DNA of 64,000 nucleotides from Stenotrophomonas sp. ESTM1D_MKCIP4_1. GTDB lineage: Bacteria > Pseudomonadota > Gammaproteobacteria > Xanthomonadales > Xanthomonadaceae. Made by a program: the position numbers and the translations under genes. Under the pieces are notes generated by a model. The model saw only the letters and a program-made list of their open reading frames with translations, made no database searches and was not told where the DNA came from. The DNA lies in NCBI RefSeq assembly GCF_003086895.1, contig NZ_CP026004.1, positions 1,151,663-1,215,662 on the forward strand, read 5' to 3'. Below are positions 1-8,476 of this stretch, piece after piece; positions within the stretch are counted from its first letter, which is position 1; every line of letters starts with the position of its first letter.

Positions 1-482
1 TGGGCCACGAACGAATCGCCGTGGTCGGCGGGCCCCCCGACAACCCGCTGCACCAGCAGCGGCTGGAAGGCGTGCGCAGTGCCGGCAAGGTGCGCGGTCG
101 GCTGCGCAGCCTGCGCGTCGTACCCGGCGATTTTTCACTGGAATCCGGCCATGCGGCGGTGAAGGCGCTGCTCGCGCTGCCGCTCGCGCCCACCGCGGTG
201 TTCTGCTTCAGCGACCAGATGGCGCTGGGCGCGCTGGCGGCCTGCCGTGATCTGGGGGTGCGCGTACCGGACCAGCTGTCCATCGTCGGTTTCGATGATC
301 TCGCCTCGTCCAGCTTCCTGACGCCGCCGCTGACCACCGTCCGCCAGCCGATGCGCGAAATCGGGGCACGTGCGGTCAACCTGCTGCTGGCCATCATCGA
401 ACGCGTCGATGTGCCACTGCAGCAGACGCTGGATTTCAGCTTGATGCTGCGCGGATCGACCGCCGCGCCCGCAGCGGGGTGA
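1..482 (+). CDS. LacI-family transcriptional regulator, C-terminal part
   Basis: The gene is cut by the left edge. The frame is open from base 3 and reads GHERIAVVGGPPDN, which is the start of the second half of a LacI-type sugar-binding domain. Next comes the segment with AVFCFSDQMALGAL and SIVGFDDLASSSFLTPPLTTVRQP, typical of the effector pocket and C-terminal lobe of LacI/GalR repressors. The DNA-binding domain lies outside the window, so neither operator nor sugar can be inferred. The gene ends at a TGA 27 bp before the convergent secreted-protein gene. Confidence 0.9.
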   Translation, partial: GHERIAVVGGPPDNPLHQQRLEGVRSAGKVRGRLRSLRVVPGDFSLESGHAAVKALLALPLAPTAVFCFSDQMALGALAACRDLGVRVPDQLSIVGFDDLASSSFLTPPLTTVRQPMREIGARAVNLLLAIIERVDVPLQQTLDFSLMLRGSTAAPAAG

Positions 483-509
483 GCGGCGGGCGCATCATTC
501 CGCGGGCTG

Positions 510-926
510 CTAGCGCAGGTGGGCCTTCGCGCAGGCCAGCACATGGTTGTAGTCGCTGGACATGCACTGGTAGAAGTCCCGCTTCGCGTCGGTCGCGCCT
601 TCGCAGTCGGCTTCGGTGATCTGCGGCAGCAGGCCGCGCATCGGGGTGGCCATGGCCTCGAACTTCGCCGCATCCATGTACCCGCCCGCCACGTTCTTCG
701 CGCCCACTTCCAGCATGGTTTCCACGCCGTAGCGTGCATTCTCGACGGCCTTTGGGCAGGACAGTTCGACGTCGGTGCGCTGCACTTCCAGCAGCGAGGC
801 AGCGATGGCCTCGGCATCCGCCTTGACCTGCGGCGGCAACGGCGTGGTGTCGGCTTCGCCGCCCATGGCCAGCGTCGGCAGCGGGCACAGCATCAGGACC
901 AGAACGACGGGCAGCAGGCGGGGCAT
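510..926 (-). CDS. Small secreted protein of unknown function
   Basis: This 138-residue protein begins MPRLLPVVLVLMLCPLPTLA, a clear Sec signal peptide likely cleaved near residue 20-21. The mature part is about 115 residues, mostly helical by composition, with four cysteines (in SCPKA, ADCEG, YQCMS and LACAK) that could form two disulfides in the periplasm. I do not recognise a named family. It is a single gene, convergent with the LacI gene and divergent from the AI-2E permease. The frame stays open far upstream, but only this segment looks like protein, so the ATG before the signal peptide is the sensible start. Confidence 0.75.
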   Translation of the reverse strand: MPRLLPVVLVLMLCPLPTLAMGGEADTTPLPPQVKADAEAIAASLLEVQRTDVELSCPKAVENARYGVETMLEVGAKNVAGGYMDAAKFEAMATPMRGLLPQITEADCEGATDAKRDFYQCMSSDYNHVLACAKAHLR

Positions 927-1067
927 CGGGCATCCATGCGGGTGGGTGGGGCGCCAGTGTGCGCTGGCGTGCGCACGGCCGCCAGTGGGCTGAACGGAAC
1001 GCCGCCGCGTGTCCCGGAACCGCCTCGCCATTCCACTACCATGGGCCACCCCAGTGGATGCCCTGCC

Positions 1068-2093
1068 ATGACCGACCTGACCCTCGCCCTGCCCAGACCG
1101 CCTGCCGCGCGCATCGCCGCCTGGCTGTTGATGCTGCTGGGCATGTGGCTGGCGCTGAAGCTGGGCCTGGTGGTCACCCTGCTGTCGGGCCTGCTGGTGT
1201 TCCAGCTCACCCACGTGCTGGCCAATACCGTGGAGGGCAAGCTGCCACCGGGCCGCGCCCGCGCGGTCGCCGTCATCGTGCTGTCGGCTGTCATCATCGG
1301 TGCGCTGGTGCTGGCTGGTATCGGCGTGGCGTCGTTCTTCCGCAACGAGACCGGTGGCCCCGACGTGCTGCTGGCGCGCCTGATGGACATCCTCAACACC
1401 TCGCGCCACCAGGTGCCGGCGCTGCTGCAGCCGTACATTCCCGAAGACCTGACGCGCCTGCGCGAGGCACTGAACGACTGGGCGGCCGAGCACCAGCGGC
1501 AGCTGGGCGTGGCCGGTACCTCGGTGGTGCAGGTGGGCGTGCGCATCCTCATCGGCATGGTGCTGGGTGCCATGATCGCCCTGTACGACGAGCTGCCGCT
1601 GCCGAAGATGGGCCCGCTGGCGCAGGAACTGATCGGCCGCACCACCCGCCTGGCGGTGGCCTTCCGCCAGGTGGTGTTTGCCCAGGTGAAGATCTCGCTG
1701 CTCAACACGGTGTTCACCGCGGTGTTCCTGCTGGGCGTGCTGCCGCTGTTCGGCGTGCACCTGCCGCTGTCGAAGACGCTGGTGCTGATCACCTTCCTGG
1801 CCGGCCTGCTGCCGGTGGTGGGCAACATCATCTCCAACACCATCATCACCATCGTCGCGCTGTCGGTGTCGTTCTACGTGGCGGTGGCGGCCCTGCTGTA
1901 CCTGATCGTCATCCACAAGCTGGAGTACTTCCTCAACGCACGCATCGTGGGCGGCGAAATCCAGGCGCGGGCCTGGGAACTGCTGCTGGCCATGCTGGTG
2001 ATGGAAGCAGCGTTCGGCCTGGCCGGGCTGGTGGCGGCCCCGGTGTTCTATGCCTACCTGAAGCGTGAGCTGGTCGACCAGGGCTGGATCTGA
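1068..2093 (+). CDS. AI-2E family (PerM/UPF0118) transporter
   Basis: A polytopic inner-membrane protein of 341 residues. Two hydrophobic segments lie near the N-terminus (AWLLMLLGMWLALKLGLVV and VAVIVLSAVIIGALVLAGI). A soluble insert with amphipathic helices follows at about residues 90-160, then a C-terminal block of four or five membrane helices containing FLAGLLPVVGNIISNTIITIVAL. That arrangement and the GLLPVVGN motif are typical of the AI-2E exporter family. Some members export autoinducer-2 and others work as Na+/H+ antiporters, so the substrate is unknown. The start is the ATG before TDLTLALP; an in-frame ATG 27 bp upstream is possible. Confidence 0.85.
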   Translation: MTDLTLALPRPPAARIAAWLLMLLGMWLALKLGLVVTLLSGLLVFQLTHVLANTVEGKLPPGRARAVAVIVLSAVIIGALVLAGIGVASFFRNETGGPDVLLARLMDILNTSRHQVPALLQPYIPEDLTRLREALNDWAAEHQRQLGVAGTSVVQVGVRILIGMVLGAMIALYDELPLPKMGPLAQELIGRTTRLAVAFRQVVFAQVKISLLNTVFTAVFLLGVLPLFGVHLPLSKTLVLITFLAGLLPVVGNIISNTIITIVALSVSFYVAVAALLYLIVIHKLEYFLNARIVGGEIQARAWELLLAMLVMEAAFGLAGLVAAPVFYAYLKRELVDQGWI

Positions 2094-2098
2094 CCCGC

Positions 2099-2115
2099 GC
2101 CCCGCAGCGCGGGGC
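2099..2115 (+). terminator. GC hairpin after the AI-2E gene
   Basis: A 7-bp stem GCCCCGC / GCGGGGC with a 3-base loop starts 6 bp after the permease stop. No T-run follows, so it may be a weak terminator or only an mRNA 3'-end stabiliser. Confidence 0.35.
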
Positions 2116-2216
2116 CATGCCCGCCGGATGGGCGTGAAGGCTGCGCCAGCGCCACTGCACGTGCCGGTCACCGCAGGCGGAGGACGCTGGGTTCCCCTTC
2201 CTCCCGGACGCTGCAC

Positions 2217-2648
2217 ATGACCACGCTTACCCTGCCCGAACTGGCAAAAAAGATGGCCGGCATCGATTTCGCGATGCTGCAGACCCACGCGGGCGGCGAG
2301 ATCGATGGCCGGCCGATGAGCAACAACGGCGATGTGGACTACGACGGTGACAGCTGGTTCTTCGCGCTGGAGAGTACCGACATGGTCCGCCAGATCGAGG
2401 CCGATTCCCGGGTCGCGCTGGGCTTCACCGGCAGCAAGTCGCTGCTGGGCAAGCCGCCACTGTTCGTCCACGTCAAAGGCCAGGCCACGATCATCCGCGA
2501 ACGCGGCGTGCTGGCCCAGCACTGGGTCAAGGATCTGCAACGCTGGTTCGAGCAGGGCGTGGATACGCCGGGGCTGGTGCTGATCCACGTGCACGCGCGG
2601 CGCATCCAGTACTGGGATGGCGAGGACCAGGGCGAGCTGAGCGTCTGA
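2217..2648 (+). CDS. Pyridoxamine 5'-phosphate oxidase-fold (general stress protein 26-like) protein
   Basis: The 143-residue protein has the split-barrel flavin-binding fold of the PNPOx-like/GSP26 family. The N-terminal helix is followed by FAMLQTHAGGEIDGRPMSNNGDVDYDGDSWFFA, with the family pattern of a polar-headed first strand and WFF in the third strand. VALGFTGSK and FVHVKGQATIIRER make up the core barrel. Such proteins bind FMN, FAD or F420-like cofactors; the substrate here is unknown and the link to stress is by family only. It is a lone gene, convergent with the DUF2867 gene. Confidence 0.85.
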   Translation: MTTLTLPELAKKMAGIDFAMLQTHAGGEIDGRPMSNNGDVDYDGDSWFFALESTDMVRQIEADSRVALGFTGSKSLLGKPPLFVHVKGQATIIRERGVLAQHWVKDLQRWFEQGVDTPGLVLIHVHARRIQYWDGEDQGELSV

Positions 2649-2663
2649 TCATCCGCGGCAGCA

Positions 2664-2678
2664 CCGGGCCATGCCCGG
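2664..2678. terminator. Hairpin between convergent genes
   Basis: A 6-bp stem CCGGGC / GCCCGG with loop CAT lies in the 34-bp gap between the convergent PNPOx-like and DUF2867 genes. It lacks a T-run on either strand, so it is at best a weak bidirectional end signal. Confidence 0.3.
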
Positions 2679-2682
2679 CGGC

Positions 2683-4074
2683 TCAGCCTGCTGCCGCCAC
2701 ACCCTCATCCACCCAGTCGGCCAGCTCCGGCGCCAGCGCATGTTCCACCGCACGCCGCAGCAGCGCCGGGGCGATGTAGTGGCGGTGCAGGGCGTCGATC
2801 AGCGCCATGTACAGCTGGCCGAACCGGTTGAGGGTCTGCACGCGCGAACCCAGGCTGATCCGCACACGGCCGTCGTCGTCGAACTGCACGCGCACGCTGC
2901 CGCGGAAGCGCAGGTGGCGGTCATCGGCGCCGAGCAGCACTTCGGCACTGCGGTCGGCGTCGTCCACGCGCGCATCCAGCACCGGAAAGCGCCCGGCGAA
3001 CACGCGGCTGCGATCCGCCGACAACAGCGACGACACCGGGCAGCCCAGCGGCGAGGTGCGCAGGCGCAACGGTGCCACCAGGCGGTTGCGCAGGGCCATC
3101 AGGCGTCCCACGCCTCCGGGCGGATTGCGCAGGAACCCGTCCAGTACATCCGCCAGCAGGGCAGAGGCCGAGTGCTGCGCGCAGTGGCCACTGCGCAGGG
3201 TCAGCACGGTCAGGTCCTGGTAGTGGCTGCGCGGCAGCGCGCTGGCCAGCAGCCCCTGCGCATCGGGCCGACCGCTGTGTACCGGGTAGCGCGGTGTGCT
3301 GCGTTCGACGAACCCGCGCAGCGGCCGCAGGTTGATGCGCCGCAGCGGGCCGAGCATCGCGCGCGTCTGCGTGCACAGGCGCGCACACAGGCTGGGCGGC
3401 GCGGCCTGCAGTGACAACTGCAGCAGGGGCGCTGTGGCCAGCATGGCGGCGCTCGGCCAGAGCGGCTGCGCCAGCACCTCGGTCAGACTGGGAATGTCGG
3501 CACTGTTGGCCTGCACCCGCGCGCGGGTGGCCTCGTTCATCGCCCCGGCCAGTTCATTGCTGTGGCACGACAGCGCGAACATGGCAGGGTGGGCGGAATG
3601 GTTGGAGGCGAACTGGTGCCAGGTGCCGCCGCCAAAGCGCACGGTGAACAGGCAGTCCGGCGGTATGCGGAAGCGGCGTAGGTTGCGCACGAACGCCGAC
3701 GGATCCCCGGCGAGCTGTGCATCGGTGGCGGTGGAAAAGCGCAGCTCGGCACCGGCACTGCCAGCGATGGCGGTGAACATGCGCGGGCCCGCATGGCGGT
3801 GGAACGGGTGGCCACGACCCTCGACCACGAAGCTGTACAACGAGGACGCATCGCCGTGCTGCAGGTGCATGCCGCCCAGGCGCGCGGAAGGTTCATCCAG
3901 CGCATCGATGAAGGCCGGATGGTGGCGCTGGCGCTCGCCCGCGTCCTTCACCAGCGCATCGCCGGCACCGATGCCGAGCTGGGCGATGAGGGTGACTTCG
4001 ATGGGGCCGGCGCCGTCCTGCGCGGGGAGCTGGACACCTGGAAACGAACGGCTGTTGCGGGTCGAACCAGGCAT
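2683..4074 (-). CDS. DUF2867 domain-containing protein
   Basis: A 463-residue cytosolic protein with no signal peptide or membrane segment. The first 200 residues contain a histidine-rich, cupin-like stretch (FHRHAGPRM, TWHQFASNHSAHPAMFALSCHSNE). The last 150 residues resemble DUF2867: GRLMALRNRLVAPLRLRTSPLG, then the two strands VLDARVDDADRSAEVLLGADDRHLRF and VRISLGSRVQTLNRFGQLYMALI. The start is fixed by AAGGAG eight bases before the ATG. It follows the ArsR-type gene by 14 bp on the same strand, so the two are probably one transcript repressed by that regulator. Biochemical function is unknown. Confidence 0.75.
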   Translation of the reverse strand: MPGSTRNSRSFPGVQLPAQDGAGPIEVTLIAQLGIGAGDALVKDAGERQRHHPAFIDALDEPSARLGGMHLQHGDASSLYSFVVEGRGHPFHRHAGPRMFTAIAGSAGAELRFSTATDAQLAGDPSAFVRNLRRFRIPPDCLFTVRFGGGTWHQFASNHSAHPAMFALSCHSNELAGAMNEATRARVQANSADIPSLTEVLAQPLWPSAAMLATAPLLQLSLQAAPPSLCARLCTQTRAMLGPLRRINLRPLRGFVERSTPRYPVHSGRPDAQGLLASALPRSHYQDLTVLTLRSGHCAQHSASALLADVLDGFLRNPPGGVGRLMALRNRLVAPLRLRTSPLGCPVSSLLSADRSRVFAGRFPVLDARVDDADRSAEVLLGADDRHLRFRGSVRVQFDDDGRVRISLGSRVQTLNRFGQLYMALIDALHRHYIAPALLRRAVEHALAPELADWVDEGVAAAG

Positions 4075-4088
4075 CGTCGTGCTCCTTG

Positions 4089-4400
4089 TCAGCGGGCAGG
4101 GGACTTGCGGCGGGCGCGGGCTTCGCGCTTGAGTGGGCCACCCACCGGACACACTTCGGCGGCCCAGGAAAACAGCGTGTTGGCCAGGCGCTCGGGCACC
4201 TGGCGGAAATACACGAACTGGCCGCGCTTTTCGCGTTCGATCAGGCCAGCCTCTTCCAGGATGCGCAGGTGGCTGGACAGCGCCGGCTTGCTGAAGTCGA
4301 AGCGCTCGGCCAGCTCGCCCGCGCTCAGTTCACCGGCGCTGAGGTAGGCCAGGATCTGCCGGCGGGCACCGGAGGCAAGGGCTTCAAAGATACGGTCCAT
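4089..4400 (-). CDS. ArsR-family winged-helix repressor
   Basis: The 103-residue protein is a minimal ArsR/SmtB-type winged helix: MDRIFEALASGARRQILAYL, then the helix-turn-helix LSAGELAERFDFSKPALSSHLRILEEAGL and the wing IEREKRGQFVYFRQV. It has no ELCVCDL metal-site motif. It looks more like the subgroup that partners with a neighbouring enzyme or membrane protein than like a metal sensor. It is the first gene of a two-gene unit with the DUF2867 protein, and an AT-rich dyad lies just upstream of its start, consistent with autorepression. Confidence 0.88.
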   Translation of the reverse strand: MDRIFEALASGARRQILAYLSAGELSAGELAERFDFSKPALSSHLRILEEAGLIEREKRGQFVYFRQVPERLANTLFSWAAEVCPVGGPLKREARARRKSPAR

Positions 4401-4410
4401 GGATCGTTTA

Positions 4411-4426
4411 TTAACTAATTCGTTAA
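4411..4426. promoter_or_regulatory. Candidate ArsR operator
   Basis: TTAAC-N6-GTTAA is a perfect 5-bp dyad in an AT-rich island inside very GC-rich DNA, 11 bp upstream of the ArsR-type ATG. The position would block RNA polymerase or early elongation. Assignment to this regulator is inference from adjacency. Confidence 0.5.
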
Positions 4427-4512
4427 TTAAGTATTCTGCGAGGCCGGGCCGGTGTCAACCCGCCCTGCCCGGAGCACGCGATTCATCCAATCGCCCGTGA
4501 TGTGGTATATCG

Positions 4513-4524
4513 TTTATCGATAAA
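4513..4524. promoter_or_regulatory. 12-bp palindrome upstream of the DUF2975/HTH pair
   Basis: TTTATCGATAAA is a perfect palindrome, 40 bp upstream of the chosen DUF2975 start. A further TATCG half lies at 4509-4513. It is a plausible autoregulatory site for the HTH protein encoded by the second gene, or part of an AT-rich promoter. Confidence 0.45.
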
Positions 4525-4564
4525 TCCATCCTGGGCGGCGAGGCCGCCCCATGCCGGAGGCTGC

Positions 4565-5113
4565 TTGACCGCTCGTCCCGCCCGCGCCGAACCCGCGCGA
4601 GGCTTGTTCACCCTGGCCCAGACCGCCGTGCAGGCCGTACGGGCGATGTGCTGGCTGGGCATCCTGGCCGCGCTGCTGTCCGTTCCCCTGGTGGCTTACG
4701 ATCGGCGCTGGCTGCTGGACAGCGTGCACGACGCGCACGCCGCTGCCGTCCACGGCGGTGACCTGTTCCTGCATTTCTGCATCGGCCTGGGCACCATCGT
4801 CGCCCTGCTGGTGCTGTGCCTGGTGTTCCTGCGGCACCTGGCGCGGCTGCTGCGCTCGGCGGCCGGCGCGCGCCCGTTCACCCATGCCAATGCGCGGCGC
4901 CTGCAACGCATGGCGTGGCTGATGCTGGCGATGGAGGTGCTGTCGATCATCATCGGCGTGTACGCCTCATGGATGGGGCCTGACTTCGCCTGGATGGAAG
5001 TCGGCGGCGGCATGTCCATCACCGGCCTGATCGCAGTGCTGATGCTGTTCGTGCTGGCGCGCGTGTTCGCCGTCGGTGCGGCGATGCGCGATGACCTCGA
5101 TGGAGTCATCTGA
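4565..5113 (+). CDS. DUF2975 membrane protein
   Basis: Four membrane helices are visible: AMCWLGILAALLSVPLVAY, HFCIGLGTIVALLVLCLVFL, MAWLMLAMEVLSIIIGVYAS and MSITGLIAVLMLFVLARVFAVGAAM. The DUF2975 hallmark PFTHANARRLQRMAWL lies between helices 2 and 3. I chose the TTG at 4565 because GGAGG lies four bases upstream; an upstream in-frame codon at 4502 would add 21 poorly supported residues. The stop overlaps the next ATG as TGATG, so this membrane protein and the small HTH protein are translationally coupled, as DUF2975 genes usually are. The protein may modulate the regulator; its function is not established. Confidence 0.82.
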   Translation: MTARPARAEPARGLFTLAQTAVQAVRAMCWLGILAALLSVPLVAYDRRWLLDSVHDAHAAAVHGGDLFLHFCIGLGTIVALLVLCLVFLRHLARLLRSAAGARPFTHANARRLQRMAWLMLAMEVLSIIIGVYASWMGPDFAWMEVGGGMSITGLIAVLMLFVLARVFAVGAAMRDDLDGVI

Positions 5114-5337
5114 TGGCGATCGTCATCACGCTCGACCGCATGTTGCAGGAACGGGGCATGACCCTGTCCGAACTGGCCGGGCGCATCGACATCACCCTGG
5201 CCAACCTGTCCATCCTCAAGACCGGCAAGGCGCGCGCCATCCGCTTTTCCACCCTGGATGCGATCTGCCGCGAACTGCAGTGCACGCCGGGCGATCTGCT
5301 CGGGCATGACCCGCTGCAGGCGCAGGACGACGATTGA
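5113..5337 (+). CDS. Cro/CI-type HTH regulator (YozG-like)
   Basis: This 74-residue protein is essentially one helix-turn-helix domain: LDRMLQERGMTLSELAGRIDITLANLSILKTGKARAIRFSTLDAICRELQCTPGDLL. This is the small Xre subgroup that pairs with DUF2975 membrane proteins. Start and upstream stop overlap by one base. With no effector domain, it could sense through its membrane partner or act as a simple autoregulator of the palindrome near 4513. Confidence 0.9.
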   Translation: MAIVITLDRMLQERGMTLSELAGRIDITLANLSILKTGKARAIRFSTLDAICRELQCTPGDLLGHDPLQAQDDD

Positions 5338-5375
5338 CCCCTCTCTCCCTTACCTCATGAAGAAACGGACCCGAA

Positions 5376-6914
5376 ATGGAATGGTTGGCTGACCCCTCGA
5401 TCTGGATGGGCCTTGCGACCCTGATCGTGCTGGAGATCGTGCTCGGCATCGACAACCTGGTGTTCATCGCGATCCTGGCCGACAAGCTGCCGCCGCATCA
5501 GCGCGACCGCGCGCGGGTGATCGGCCTGAGCCTGGCCCTGTTGATGCGCCTGGTACTGCTGGCCGCGCTGGCCTGGATCATGAAACTGACCGAGCCGCTG
5601 CTGACGCTGTTCGACCACAGCTTCTCCGGCCGCGATCTGATCCTGCTGGGCGGTGGCCTGTTCCTGTTGTTCAAGGGCACCATGGAACTGCACGAGCGGC
5701 TGGAAGGCCGCGAGCATCATGAAGATGGCAAGAAGGTCTATGCCAGCTTCGCCATGGTGGTGGCGCAGATCGTGGTGCTCGACGCCGTGTTTTCGCTTGA
5801 CTCGGTGATCACGGCCGTCGGCATGGTCGACAACCTGGGCGTGATGTACGCCGCAGTGACCATCGCGATGGTGCTGATGCTGCTGGCCAGCAAGCCGCTG
5901 ACCCGCTTCGTCAACAAGCATCCCACGGTGGTGGTGCTGTGCCTGGGCTTCCTGCTGATGATCGGTTTCAGCCTGGTGGCCGAAGGCCTCGGCTACAAGA
6001 TTCCGAAGGGTTATCTGTACGCGGCCATCGCGTTCTCGATCCTGGTGGAAGCGTTCAACCAGTGGGTACGCTTCAACCGCGAGCGCAACGAGCGCCGCCA
6101 GCCGTTCCGCCAGCGCACCGCCGATGCGGTGCTGCGCATGCTGGGCGCACGCCCGGCCAACGGCCACGACGATGGCCACGGTGAGGAAGAACATGCGGAC
6201 GAGGAACGCCTGCAGCCGGCCGAGCACGAGATGATCCGCAGCGTGCTGGGCCTGGCTGACCGGCCGGTGTCGAGCGTGATGACGGTGCGCGCCGACGTGC
6301 AGTGGATCGATCTGACGCGTGGCCAGGACGACGTGGTGGCCCGCCTGGTGGCCTCGCCCCATACGCGCCTGCTGGTGGGCGAGGGTGATCTGGACCGCCT
6401 ACGCGGCGTGGTGCAGAGCCGCGATCTGCTGGCCGACCTGCTGCAGGGCAGGCCGCTGCAGCTGGAAGGCAACCTGCGCGAGCCGCAGTACGTACTGTCC
6501 AGCGCGAGCGCGCTGCAGGCCCTGGAACTGATCCGCCGGCACCCGGTGCCGCTGGCAGTGGCGGTGGACGAATACGGCAGCGTGGAAGGCCTGGTCACCG
6601 CCAACGACCTGCTGGCGGCGATTGCCGGTGATCTGGCCGACACCCAGGATGAGCGCTACGGCGTGGTTGCGCAGGGCGAGGACCAGTGGGAAGCCGACGG
6701 CGCGCTGACCCTGGATGACCTGCAGCGCCTGGCGGGTGTGTCGTTGCCGCGCAGCAGCGACTACATGACCATTTCCGGCCTGGTGCTGGAACAGCTGGGG
6801 CGCCTGCCCGACGAAGGCGATGCCGTGGACGTGGCCGACGTACGCATCACCGTGCTGGCGATGGAGAAGCGCCGCATCGCCCGCCTCCGGGTGCAGCGCC
6901 TGGTCGGCGCCTGA
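5376..6914 (+). CDS. TerC-family membrane protein with CBS pair and CorC/HlyC domain
   Basis: The 512-residue protein has an N-terminal TerC block of about seven membrane helices (to about residue 235), with [20 protein letters not shown] and the second acidic helix [21 protein letters not shown]. Both are conserved in TerC and likely bind metal ions. A linker ([16 protein letters not shown]) leads to two CBS domains starting at [24 protein letters not shown], and a CorC_HlyC domain occupies the last 80 residues. The architecture matches YoaE/YegH-type proteins, linked by family to metal-ion homeostasis or export. It appears monocistronic and is followed at once by the SMAG array. Confidence 0.9.
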   Translation: MEWLADPSIWMGLATLIVLEIVLGIDNLVFIAILADKLPPHQRDRARVIGLSLALLMRLVLLAALAWIMKLTEPLLTLFDHSFSGRDLILLGGGLFLLFKGTMELHERLEGREHHEDGKKVYASFAMVVAQIVVLDAVFSLDSVITAVGMVDNLGVMYAAVTIAMVLMLLASKPLTRFVNKHPTVVVLCLGFLLMIGFSLVAEGLGYKIPKGYLYAAIAFSILVEAFNQWVRFNRERNERRQPFRQRTADAVLRMLGARPANGHDDGHGEEEHADEERLQPAEHEMIRSVLGLADRPVSSVMTVRADVQWIDLTRGQDDVVARLVASPHTRLLVGEGDLDRLRGVVQSRDLLADLLQGRPLQLEGNLREPQYVLSSASALQALELIRRHPVPLAVAVDEYGSVEGLVTANDLLAAIAGDLADTQDERYGVVAQGEDQWEADGALTLDDLQRLAGVSLPRSSDYMTISGLVLEQLGRLPDEGDAVDVADVRITVLAMEKRRIARLRVQRLVGA

Positions 6915-6918
6915 CGAC

Positions 6919-7199
6919 GTAGAGTCGAGCTTGCTCGACTGCTTTTCGTAGAGTCGAGCTTGCTCGACTGCTTCAACAGCAGCCGAGCATGGGCTCGGCT
7001 CTACCGTTGGGGCAGTCGAGCAACGCTCGGCTCTACCGTTGGGGCAGTCGAGCAACGCTCGACTCTACCGTTGGGGCAGCCGAGCATGGGCTCGGCTCTA
7101 CCGTTGGGGCAGTCGAGCAACGCTCGACTCTACCGTTGGGGCGGCCGAGCATGGGCTCGGCTCTACCATTGGGGCAGTCGAGCAACGCTCGACTCTACC
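6919..7199. repeat. SMAG (GTAG-REP) array with seven tandem 32/33-bp units
   Basis: Two head-on GTAG elements (6919-6940 and 6948-6969, stems AGTCGAGC/GCTCGACT) are followed by seven tandem units starting at 6981, 7014, 7046, 7078, 7111, 7143 and 7176. All of these are in the opposite orientation (ending CTAC) and are joined by the spacer CGTTGGGG. Units alternate between AGCCGAG..CTCGGCT stems with an ATGGG loop and AGTCGAG..CTCGACT stems with an AAC loop. The second unit is a hybrid with a mismatched stem. The array fills the 308-bp gap between the TerC-CBS gene and the metallophosphoesterase. Confidence 0.92.
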
Positions 7200-7222
7200 C
7201 TTTGCAACCTTTGCCCGTCACC

Positions 7223-8380
7223 ATGGCGGGCCCCACGTTATGGATCCGCGCAGTGCTGAGTACGATTGGTTTATTGATGGGCCTGTACGTGGCCTGGCGC
7301 CTGTTCTGGCCGTTGCGCCTGCCGCTGTGGGCCAAGGCCCTGTTGTCGTTGCTGCTGGTTGCACTGGCCGTGCAGCTGCGCATCGTCGCCACGTTCTGGG
7401 GCACGATGGCCTCGCCGGAAATTCCGAAGATGGCCATCGCCGTACTGGCCACCGGCTCCACCGCCGTGCTGCTGCTGGCGCTGGCGATGCTGCTGTTCGA
7501 TGCCGGACTGCTGGCAGCACGCGCGCTGCACCTGCCGCGTGCAGTGTCGGCGTTGCGCGCGCCGTTGCTGCGGCCGCTGGCGGCGGCGGTGGCCCTGCTG
7601 GTCAGTGGCTATGGCGTCAGCCAGGGCATGGCCGTACCCAAGCCGCGGCAGATCGAGGTGGCGATCAAGGATCTGCCGGCGGCCTTCGATGGCTACCGTG
7701 TGCTGCAGCTCACCGACATCCACGCCAGCCGCCTGCTGACCGGCGAGTGGGTGGGCCAGGTGGTGGCCGAGAGCAATGCACTGAAGCCGGACCTGATCGT
7801 CATCACCGGTGATCTGATCGACGGCACAGTGGACGCGCGCCGTGATGATTTCCGTCCGCTGGGTGACCTGCAGGCGCCGGACGGCGTGATCGCCATCACC
7901 GGCAACCACGAGTATTACGCGCAGTACAGCGCGTGGATGCAGGCCTTCCGCGCGGTGCACATGCAGGTGCTGGAAAACAGCCACACCCAGGTGCGGCGTG
8001 GCGATGCAGCGTTGACCATTGCCGGCGTCACCGATCCGGTGGCTGCCCGCTATGGCCTGCCGCAGCCCGACCTGCAGGCGGCCCTGGCCGGTGCCGATCC
8101 GGCGGCGCCGGTCATCCTGCTCGATCATCGTCCGCGCAATGCGGTCGAGGCGGCCGCACGTGGGGTGAAGCTGCAGTTGTCCGGCCATACCCACGGCGGG
8201 CAGATCATCGGCATGGACCAGCTGGTGAAGCGGGCCAACGGCGGTTACGTCTCCGGCCGTTACGAGGTGGATGGCATGACCCTGTACGTCAGCAATGGCG
8301 CCGGCCTGTGGGCGGGCTTCCCCGCGCGCATCGGCGTGCCTTCGGAAATCACGATGTTCACCCTGCGCCGCGCGCGGTGA
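7223..8380 (+). CDS. Membrane-anchored metallophosphoesterase
   Basis: The 385-residue protein has about four N-terminal membrane helices (residues 5-135), then a calcineurin-like phosphoesterase domain. The metal-binding motifs occur in order: LTDIHAS (Asp165, His167), GDLID (196-200), GNHEYY (from 227) and LSGHTHGGQ near the C-terminus. This is the YaeI/YkuE-like group, whose best-known members act on lipids such as UDP-diacylglucosamine or phosphatidyl compounds; the substrate here is unknown. The open frame runs back through the SMAG array, but repeat-derived sequence is not protein, so the ATG at 7223 is chosen. Confidence 0.87.
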   Translation: MAGPTLWIRAVLSTIGLLMGLYVAWRLFWPLRLPLWAKALLSLLLVALAVQLRIVATFWGTMASPEIPKMAIAVLATGSTAVLLLALAMLLFDAGLLAARALHLPRAVSALRAPLLRPLAAAVALLVSGYGVSQGMAVPKPRQIEVAIKDLPAAFDGYRVLQLTDIHASRLLTGEWVGQVVAESNALKPDLIVITGDLIDGTVDARRDDFRPLGDLQAPDGVIAITGNHEYYAQYSAWMQAFRAVHMQVLENSHTQVRRGDAALTIAGVTDPVAARYGLPQPDLQAALAGADPAAPVILLDHRPRNAVEAAARGVKLQLSGHTHGGQIIGMDQLVKRANGGYVSGRYEVDGMTLYVSNGAGLWAGFPARIGVPSEITMFTLRRAR

Positions 8381-8388
8381 TGCCTGCT

Positions 8389-8476
8389 GGGGTCAGAGCC
8401 CATTCCGTGCGGGAATGGGATCCGACCCCGGTCCTTGGGGGTCAGATCCCTTTGCCCGGCAAAGGGCTCTGACCCC
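8389..8476. repeat. Pair of GGGGTCAG-family palindromes
   Basis: Two imperfect palindromes (8389-8429 and 8438-8476) have GGGGTCAGA at one end, TCYGACCCC at the other, and a variable GGGAAUGG- or CAAAGGG-type centre. They lie between the convergent metallophosphoesterase and ferric-reductase-like genes. The second element supplies the stop codon and last residues of the minus-strand gene. Confidence 0.85.

Noticed and set aside
510..2594. A single 694-codon minus-strand protein reading through the AI-2E permease and PNPOx genes
   Set aside because: Only the last 138 codons look like protein and begin with their own ATG and signal peptide. The rest is shadow frame.
6981..7199. Regular 32/33-bp repeats resembling a CRISPR array
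   Set aside because: The repeats have no unique spacers between them, each unit is itself a hairpin, and no cas genes are near. They are SMAG elements.
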